A stretch of 64,000 nt of DNA, taken from assembly GCA_030849465.1 (NCBI GenBank), contig JARVLF010000016.1:248001-312000 (forward strand), in the 5' to 3' direction. This stretch comes from Moesziomyces globuligerus. Its lineage: Eukaryota; Basidiomycota; Ustilaginomycetes; Ustilaginales; Ustilaginaceae. This document shows positions 57,728 to 64,000 of the stretch, in pieces. The stretch's first letter is position 1; each line of letters begins with the position of its first letter. Under the pieces are notes generated by a model. It did no database searches. It was not told the origin of the DNA and was given only the letters and a program-made list of their open reading frames with translations. Made by a program: the position numbers and the translations under genes.

Positions 57728-58957
57728 GGTTGCAAGCAAAAGCGCTTGCTCCGAGCGCTCTGTATGTGCTGTGTGTGCCGATGCTCAACCCAGAGTCAGG
57801 CAGGATTCGGTGGTGTAGACGGAGGAAGCGACGGCGACGGATCAGATGAGGAGGAAGAAAGGTGACAAGTGCAAGCGCTTGTTGTGGAGGATTCCTGGGG
57901 TCACGGGCGCGAATGTTTGACCCGATTAGGCAGGCTTGCAGCGAGGCAGCGGGTCCGGTGTGCGCGCGGCAGGCAGGGTTCAGCGGCTGCTGGGCGCAGA
58001 ATCAAGCTTTGGCTGCATGGGCCCGCCCAGCCTACCTACGCCTAGGAATCCAACGGGATCGTAATTTATTCTACTCGTCCAAAGGCACACTCTTTGCTGC
58101 AACTCAACTCCACTCGTTGCAGTCATGCCTAAAGTCACACTGTGCCGCGACGTGGAGCGCGACTGAACGCATCACGTGAATTCCAGCCGGCTTGAATCGC
58201 ATCGCTGCTTTTCCCTGCCCTCCAGCCGCAAATGTGCACCGACTCCTCCATCTAGCTGACAGCATATGGGTACGAGCATAGCCCGGCTCAGTGCCATGGT
58301 GTTCACTGCAGGATGAGCCCCCGAAAGACAGCCTAGTCATGTCGAACCGTCGCAGACAACATGTCTTGATATTTTTCGGCGCACAACTGGACACCACGTG
58401 AATTCGAAGGGAGAAGGGCGCGTGCCGCGTCTGAGCTGCAGCGCATCTGCGCAGCGATGCAGCTGGTGGAGATTGACTCAACATCAACACTCACTGCTCA
58501 GCTGCCTCTCGAGCTGATTGCTGCACGGCGCCCATGCACTGCATTCTTCTTGAAGCGCTCGCTGCTCCGTACAGTACCACGAGATGGGTCAGCCAAAGCG
58601 TACAGCACCAGCCGCGCTTCAAACCAATCGACCTGCTGCATCCTACACTCCGGCTCGGGGTTGAGACACACTTCTACCACCATATCAATCGCCTCGCCGC
58701 CTTCCACCACTCTCGAGGACCTCCTCCTGCATCCCATCGAACCCAGCTGCTCTTTGAAGCTTCTTTTGACATCCCTCCGCGCAAACGCCCGAGCCGCCAC
58801 AAGCGATAGCTGCAGCCAGGCCCCACTTCATTTCGTCGCAAAAGCTCTGTCCAGCTGGCCTGGTGCAGTGCTGCTTCGACCGTTTTCCCCTGCCATTCTC
58901 GTTTTCGGCTCCCACTGCAAGCATCGTCCCTGTCACGCGAGATCGTGCATCTGTATC
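57728..58957. promoter_or_regulatory. Divergent upstream regions of the FH3 and kinesin genes
   Basis: A 1.2-kb gap. From 58457 the kinesin frame is already open with an in-frame ATG, but the sequence before 58958 has mixed codon use and no domain, so I treat it as leader. Two ncacgtg-like words (tcacgtga near 58172, ccacgtga near 58395) are present. No separate gene is supported. Confidence 0.4.
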
Positions 58958-61900
58958 ATGTTCCGCTTTCGATCCTCCACTTCATCCGCCTCGTCGCCCT
59001 CCCCCTCCAACTCTCCCTTCACCTCTCCCAAGGCCAGCGCTCCCGGTCTCACCCCGAGCTCCTCGGCACCCTCTGCACTCTCGGCGGTAGACTCCACCGC
59101 CTCATCCCGCAGCAGCACAGCAGGCAGCTCCAGTAGCATCATCTCCCTCCTGCAGGCTCACTCTTCTGCCTCCACTTCGTCCCTCAACCCACAAGTCCCC
59201 TCCCCCGCCACTTCGCTCGCAATCCTGCCCTCCGAGCCTAGCCTCACTTTGCAGCCTCTTTCCGCTCCTCAATTGCCAGAGCCTATCAAACCGGCTGCTC
59301 CTACGCCAGCTACGACCACCACCACTCCGACCCGAGAACGGCGAATCCATGAAACTTCGCCCTCTCGCAGGACTTCGCATCTAGCCTCACCACGCACATC
59401 TAGGGCGGCTACCACCACCAACACCCAGCCTGCCGGCACCCCGAATCGTGTTCGAACCTCCAGTACCATTGCAAGGACTCAGCATCGAAGCTCCACCGTC
59501 GCTGCCATGGCCAAGAAGGCCAAGGTAGGCTCTGCCGCCAAGTCGTCGCCCTTCACCAAGCCCGCCGGATCGACAGCCACACCACCACCAGCCAGCCTAG
59601 ATGCCGCCGCCTCAGGGTCAGGAGGGACGGCCAAGGAGGTCGAATCGACCCTGACTTCAGTGCCAGAGGAGGGCACTTCATCGTCCTCTGCACCTGTGAC
59701 GTCGACGAAAGCGGCCGAGCCGACGTCTGCATCCAGCGACTCGAAGCAGAATGTGGTCGTCTGTGTGCGCATGCGACCCACGCGCGCCACCACGTCCGCC
59801 TCGGAAGCTGCCGTATGGAAGTGCGACCTGGACAAGAACCAGATCATCCCCACCGAGCACCATCCCGCCATAGCCAAGCGCACCACGTCGTCCGAGCGCG
59901 CCGGAGCCGCCTCTTCTATGGTCGCCGCGCCGTCATCGCATGACCTCGACCATGACGATGCCTCGTCGACCTATCACTTCCAATTCGACAAGCTCATCGC
60001 CGACGGGCAGACGACGCACGACATGTACCGCACCCACATCGCGCCCGTCGTCCGCGCTGCGATGGATGGCTACAACGGCACCGTCTTTGCGTACGGACAG
60101 ACGGGAAGCGGAAAGACGCACACCATGTCCGGCAGCGATGCCGAGCCAGGCGTCATCCCCAGCGCGGTGCAGCAGGTGTTTGACATGATCAAGCAGGAGC
60201 CCGACCGCGAGTTTCTCCTGCGCGTCAGCTACCTCGAGATCTACAACGAGACGCTCAAGGACCTGCTGGCTCCGCTACCGCCGCTGTCTACCACAGGCGC
60301 CTCGCTCCAGACGACCGACCGACCCGCATCCCCGATCAAGGGCGGTGCTGCCTCGACGACGCTCCGCATCATCGAGGACCACAAGCAGAGTCGTGTGCTG
60401 ATCAGCGGCCTGCGCGAGGAGATCGTCACCGACCCAGACACCGTGCTCGACCTGATCCAGCGCGGCCAGGACGAGCGCCACGTCGGTGCGACCGACTGGA
60501 ACGAGCGCAGCTCGCGTTCGCATTGCGTCTTCCAGCTGACCGTCGAATCGCGCGCCCGAAACGCCGCGACGCAGGGCAAGGAGGTGCGCATCAGTCAGCT
60601 CAACCTCATCGATCTCGCCGGATCCGAGCGCGCAGCCAGCCAGGCGGAGCGCCGCAAGGAGGGCGCCTTCATCAACAAGAGTCTCCTCACCCTCGGCACC
60701 GTCATCGCCAAGCTCACCGAACCCGATACCGGCGATGCGCACATCCCCTACCGCGACTCGAAGCTCACGCGCATCCTCCAGACCTCGCTCGCCGGCAACG
60801 CACGCATCGCCGTCATCTGTACGCTCAGCCCGGACGCCGAACACGCCAACGAGACGCTCTCGACGCTCAAGTTCGGCAAGAGGTGCAAGCTCGTCGTGAC
60901 GACGGCCAAGAAGGGGACGGCCATGGACGATAAGGCGCTCCTGCAGAAGTACCGCAAAGAGCTCGATGCCTTGCGTGCCAGACTCGAGGCCAATGCTTCG
61001 CCCAATCCGGACGAATCGGTGGCGCCGGTGGATCCAGCATTATCGCTCGAGTCGCAGCAGAAGCTCGACGAGCTCAACGAACAGAAGGCCGCAGCACAGC
61101 GTGAGGTCGAGACCATGCAGAAGCAGCGCACCGACCTCAAGGGCCAGATCGAGCATCTCACCCGCCTCATCCTTACCAGCCAGAGCGTCGCCTCCGAGGC
61201 CGCCGACTCCTTCCCCACCGCCGGTCCGAGCACACCTGTGCGCGCACGCTCTGCTCATGCCTCTGCGCTTGCACGACGCGGTCCGCGCATGAGCGACCTG
61301 CACTTTGCCAGTGGCTCGGCATACAACAGCCCGCTCGCCGGACCCAGCACGCTGCCCGATACACTCGGCGGTGCCAAGCCTTTTGAGCTCGAGGCGGAGC
61401 TCGCGGCGCTGCGTCGGCAGCTACGCCAGCAGCTCGAGGCGCGCCAGACGCTGGCGAAAGCGCACGAGGCCGAGCTCGCCGCGCGCGACGCGCGCCACGC
61501 CGAGCTGCAGGAGGCGATCCGGCTGCACGAGGCCGAGCTCGACGATGCCGAAGTCGCCTACGACCGCCTCAAGACCGAGCGCGACGAAGCACGCAAGATC
61601 GCGCTCAAGGAGCAGGACAAGGCGCGCGAGCACAAGAAGAAGCTCGTCGAGGAGCAGGAGGCCAATCGGCTGCTGAAGCTCGTTGCCAAGGCGCGCGCAG
61701 ACGATGGCGACAAGGCGCTGCAGGCGGAAATCGATTCGCTGCGAGCTCAGCTCGCGGCCAAAGAGGCCGAAGCGTCCGCCGCGCACAGTCGACTCGCGGC
61801 CGAACTCGAGGAGGCGAGACGGGCCATCGAGTCCGAGCGTGCTGCCCGCGATCAGGCTCAGCTCGAGCACCGCCAGATCCTGGAGGTCTCGGACCAGCTG

Positions 61901-63148
61901 CGCGCCGAGCTTGCAGCCGCACAGCGCAGCGTAGCCGAGCTCGAGCAGAAGCAGGCCTCGTCGACGCGCAGCGAGGAGGACAACGTCGACGCCGAGTTCC
62001 GCGATCTCGTCCGCGGCACGCCGGCGCTCGAGCAGCGTCAGGCCGATCTCGACGAGCGCGAGCGAAGGCTCGACCGACTGCAGACCGAGCTCGACGAAGC
62101 GCGTCAGGCCCTGTCCGGGCCTGGGCCGGTGCAGGCGGAGCGGGAGCTCGTCTCGGTGCGCGACGAGCTCGCTCAGTCCGAAGAGGAGCGTCGTGGTCTG
62201 CAGGTCGAGCTCGCCAAGGCGAGGGCCGCGGCTACGGGCCGAGAGCAGGACGCTCAGAGGATGGCAGCGTTGGAAGCCGAGTTGGTGGCGCAGAAGGCAC
62301 GCACGGCCGAGGCGCTGGCGACGGTGGCGAGGCCGCTGCCCGTTCCCGACGCGAGAGCGGGCGGCTCCGTCCCTTCGTCCCCCATCAAAGCATTCGCCAC
62401 GGGATCCTCCCGACTTCGCAACGAGCTCACGCCGGCGAGCAACGGCGTGCATCGAGCCGGGTCCGTCAAGGAATACCGCCGCTACCGCGCAGGCGAAGAT
62501 AATTCCTCTCCCGCATCGCCCACTGTCGCCCCTGGTGGACGCAGTGTGCTGCTGGGCAGTTCGGCGACGTTCAGTGCGGCGGCAGCGGCGACGGGCGCCG
62601 CAGAGAGGGAGGAGATCGAGCGACTCAACGCGGTCATTGCCTCGCAGCGAGCCATCATGTCGGATCTGGAGAAATCGGTGGCCTCGTGGAAGACGCGCAT
62701 GAAGGCGCAAGCCGACCTCATCGCCCAGCTCGTCCAGCACTCGCCCTCGCATCCCTCGCCGCCGTCGTCTTCGGATGGCGAGCACGAGGACAAGTTCGCT
62801 TCGCTCCCACGCACCACCCACCTCGCGCTCTCCGGAGACCAGCCATACTACGGCTCGCACTCGTACAACCGTCCCCCCACCATCGGCCTCGGAATGCTCG
62901 GCTCCACCTCACCCGCCAAGTCGACCGGCGCAGCTTGGACCCATGCCGCGCCTTCGCCCTTGCCGATCCCGAGCGGAATGAGCTCCGCCGACAGGAGGAA
63001 GCCTCGAAAGACGATCGAGATGGACTTGAAGCTCCTCAAGTCGAGCCCGCGCGTCGAACACAGCAAGTCGGTCTTCTCCCGCGCCTCGCCCATGCCCGAA
63101 TCGCCCACCAAGCGTAGAGGCACCAATGCTTCCGCTTACTACATCTGA
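58958..63148 (+). CDS. Kinesin motor protein, probable kinesin-7 (Kip2/Tea2/CENP-E group)
   Basis: Microtubule plus-end-directed motor, single exon, 1396 aa from the ATG at 58958 (MFRFRSSTSSASS). Residues 1-260 are Ser/Thr/Pro-rich and disordered. The motor domain runs from about 263 (NVVVCVRMRPTRAT) to 648: P-loop FAYGQTGSGKTHTMSG, switch I NERSSRSHCVFQL, switch II LIDLAGSERAASQAERRKEG, and HIPYRDSKLTRILQTSLAGN with TLSTLKFGKRCKLV leading to the neck. The insert with the RHVGATDWNERSSRSH spelling and the N-terminal extension suggest kinesin-7, two members of which exist in Ustilago (Kin7a/Kin7b). Coiled coil follows from about 650 to 1160, with many Glu/Ala/Arg heptads, then a Ser/Pro tail. 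An upstream in-frame ATG at 58457 could add 167 residues. Motor identity is certain, class less so. Confidence 0.88.
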   Translation: MFRFRSSTSSASSPSPSNSPFTSPKASAPGLTPSSSAPSALSAVDSTASSRSSTAGSSSSIISLLQAHSSASTSSLNPQVPSPATSLAILPSEPSLTLQPLSAPQLPEPIKPAAPTPATTTTTPTRERRIHETSPSRRTSHLASPRTSRAATTTNTQPAGTPNRVRTSSTIARTQHRSSTVAAMAKKAKVGSAAKSSPFTKPAGSTATPPPASLDAAASGSGGTAKEVESTLTSVPEEGTSSSSAPVTSTKAAEPTSASSDSKQNVVVCVRMRPTRATTSASEAAVWKCDLDKNQIIPTEHHPAIAKRTTSSERAGAASSMVAAPSSHDLDHDDASSTYHFQFDKLIADGQTTHDMYRTHIAPVVRAAMDGYNGTVFAYGQTGSGKTHTMSGSDAEPGVIPSAVQQVFDMIKQEPDREFLLRVSYLEIYNETLKDLLAPLPPLSTTGASLQTTDRPASPIKGGAASTTLRIIEDHKQSRVLISGLREEIVTDPDTVLDLIQRGQDERHVGATDWNERSSRSHCVFQLTVESRARNAATQGKEVRISQLNLIDLAGSERAASQAERRKEGAFINKSLLTLGTVIAKLTEPDTGDAHIPYRDSKLTRILQTSLAGNARIAVICTLSPDAEHANETLSTLKFGKRCKLVVTTAKKGTAMDDKALLQKYRKELDALRARLEANASPNPDESVAPVDPALSLESQQKLDELNEQKAAAQREVETMQKQRTDLKGQIEHLTRLILTSQSVASEAADSFPTAGPSTPVRARSAHASALARRGPRMSDLHFASGSAYNSPLAGPSTLPDTLGGAKPFELEAELAALRRQLRQQLEARQTLAKAHEAELAARDARHAELQEAIRLHEAELDDAEVAYDRLKTERDEARKIALKEQDKAREHKKKLVEEQEANRLLKLVAKARADDGDKALQAEIDSLRAQLAAKEAEASAAHSRLAAELEEARRAIESERAARDQAQLEHRQILEVSDQLRAELAAAQRSVAELEQKQASSTRSEEDNVDAEFRDLVRGTPALEQRQADLDERERRLDRLQTELDEARQALSGPGPVQAERELVSVRDELAQSEEERRGLQVELAKARAAATGREQDAQRMAALEAELVAQKARTAEALATVARPLPVPDARAGGSVPSSPIKAFATGSSRLRNELTPASNGVHRAGSVKEYRRYRAGEDNSSPASPTVAPGGRSVLLGSSATFSAAAAATGAAEREEIERLNAVIASQRAIMSDLEKSVASWKTRMKAQADLIAQLVQHSPSHPSPPSSSDGEHEDKFASLPRTTHLALSGDQPYYGSHSYNRPPTIGLGMLGSTSPAKSTGAAWTHAAPSPLPIPSGMSSADRRKPRKTIEMDLKLLKSSPRVEHSKSVFSRASPMPESPTKRRGTNASAYYI

Positions 63149-63465
63149 TCCGCAGATCCCCCCCTGCCTTGTCTTCCTGCTCGACTCGTCCTCCGCTGTA
63201 CAATCTCCATCTCTGAGCGCTCCATGTGTGAGGCCAAAAAGGCGAGGGGCAGTGTTACAAGGTGCGTGATCCAGGCGAAGGAAAGCGAGAAAATACATGC
63301 GAGCGCGCCGCCCGAAGTTGGCAGCGCGATCTAGAGTACAAAGCATGGCACGCGGGACGTATACAACTACAAGTCCACCACGACGGTGGTGGTGAGCATG
63401 GGAAAAGCACGGGGTTGGGCTTGACGGCCGCATACCGCACCGAATTTTGGGGCGTTGGAAGGACG
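63149..63465. other. Convergent 3' spacer between kinesin and the edge gene
   Basis: 317 bp between two stop codons, holding both 3' UTRs. No further feature seen. Confidence 0.35.
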
Positions 63466-64000
63466 TCAGATGGTTGCGTTGTCGTCGGTGACGCCTTGGG
63501 CTACAGCTGCCTGAGCCGCGGCGCGGATCGCGTCGGCGGTGAGGACGTGGGCAAGATCGATCTGCTGCGGCGTCTGTTCGAGGCCCGCTGCATCTTGGCC
63601 GAACGCCTCCGCTTTGTCCGCAGGCGGGGTTTGGGGCAGACTGGACTGGACGAGCTGCTTGTAGAGCGCCTCGGACACGACCGATTCGATGCTCTGCAGC
63701 GCCGCCGCGCTGACGCTTGGATCCAGCTCGGGCTCGGCCGTGCCGGAGACAGCCGGTGCATCTGTCGACGCCGAGGGAAGGGCCTGAGACGTGACGAGGC
63801 CGCCAGGACCGCCGGCGGTGCTGCCGATCGTGGCGGCAATGGCACGGCTGATCGCATTCGAGACGGGCAGCGGCAGCGCGTTGGCGTCGACGGACGGCGC
63901 CGACGACGTGGCCTGCGCGATCGCATCGAGTGCAATCGAGACTGCGATCGAGTGCGCCGCATCCTCCTCTGCCGCCGCCGAGACAGCCTCGCTCGCGCTG
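63466..64000 (-). CDS. Unidentified Ala-rich protein, 3' end (runs off the window)
   Basis: The minus-strand frame is open from the right edge to a stop at 63466-63468, giving about the last 177 residues. It is rich in Ala, Ser, Val and Thr, with alternating helix-prone stretches (SIAVSIALDAIAQATSSA, SAAALQSIESVVSEALYKQL, DAIRAAAQAAVAQGVTDD). No known domain is recognised and nothing shows a function. Third codon positions are strongly C/G-biased as in neighbouring genes, which supports that it is coding. Confidence 0.65.
   Translation of the reverse strand, partial: SASEAVSAAAEEDAAHSIAVSIALDAIAQATSSAPSVDANALPLPVSNAISRAIAATIGSTAGGPGGLVTSQALPSASTDAPAVSGTAEPELDPSVSAAALQSIESVVSEALYKQLVQSSLPQTPPADKAEAFGQDAAGLEQTPQQIDLAHVLTADAIRAAAQAAVAQGVTDDNATI

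Overview
The window is nuclear DNA of a basidiomycete fungus, most likely a smut (Ustilaginales: Ustilago, Sporisorium, Moesziomyces or a close relative). This rests on GC-rich coding sequence with C/G-ending codons, compact genes on both strands, small introns (mostly 58-92 nt) with GT(A/G)NGT donors and CTGAC-like branch sites, pyrimidine-rich leaders, long Ser/Ala/Gln-rich disordered protein regions, and a purely fungal gene set (glyoxal oxidase, Mph1, Swi1, Lhs1, Sqs1). The species is an inference. There are no operons, tRNA or rRNA genes, CRISPR arrays or intact transposons that I can support.

Layout. 1-8.7 kb: 3' end of a Cid1-type nucleotidyltransferase, an RFC clamp-loader subunit (Rfc5/RFC3 type), an unrecognised four-exon gene (-), DBP6/DDX51 helicase (-) and the TFIIH subunit Tfb4 (+). 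8.7-10.5 kb is a long spacer before a secreted glyoxal oxidase (10.6-12.5 kb). 13.1-15.3 kb: two convergent mitochondrial genes, ribosomal protein mS41 (+) and a Cox18/Oxa2 insertase (-). 16.1-20.5 kb: the FANCM/Mph1 helicase, tail to tail with a centrin (-). 22-25.7 kb: Sqs1-like R3H/G-patch protein, tail to tail with a protein carrying the small-subunit motif of serine palmitoyltransferase (-). 27-34.6 kb: COP9 subunit 3 (five introns), NC2-alpha, Rab5-type Ypt5 and the ER chaperone Lhs1, all on +. 35-44.4 kb: SAGA deubiquitinase Ubp8, a large membrane-linked esterase, trimethylguanosine synthase Tgs1 (-) and MO25/Hym1. 44.4-52.4 kb: polyglutamine SWI/SNF subunit Swi1 (-) with a long upstream leader region. 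52.4-64 kb: m-AAA protease Afg3, a formin-N-terminus-like GBD/FH3 protein (-), a kinesin-7-like motor, and the 3' end of an unidentified Ala-rich gene (-).

The genes are mainly housekeeping. Recurring themes are transcription and chromatin (Tfb4, NC2-alpha, Ubp8, Swi1), DNA replication and repair (RFC, Mph1), RNA processing (Cid1-like, Dbp6, Sqs1, Tgs1), mitochondrial biogenesis (mS41, Cox18, Afg3), secretory pathway and lipids (Lhs1, Ypt5, SPT small subunit, esterase) and cytoskeleton/polarity (centrin, MO25, FH3 protein, kinesin). The glyoxal oxidase is the most lifestyle-specific gene. I found no self-contained new system. The items most worth a second look are the unrecognised gene at 2.8-3.8 kb (possibly extending upstream), the nested inverted repeat beside it, a GC-AG intron in the RFC gene, alternative N-termini of Swi1, the oversized SPT small subunit, the FH3-only protein, and a 45-bp repeat forming the Tgs1 tail. 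Exon boundaries come from reading frame, splice consensus and family fit, and have no transcript support.
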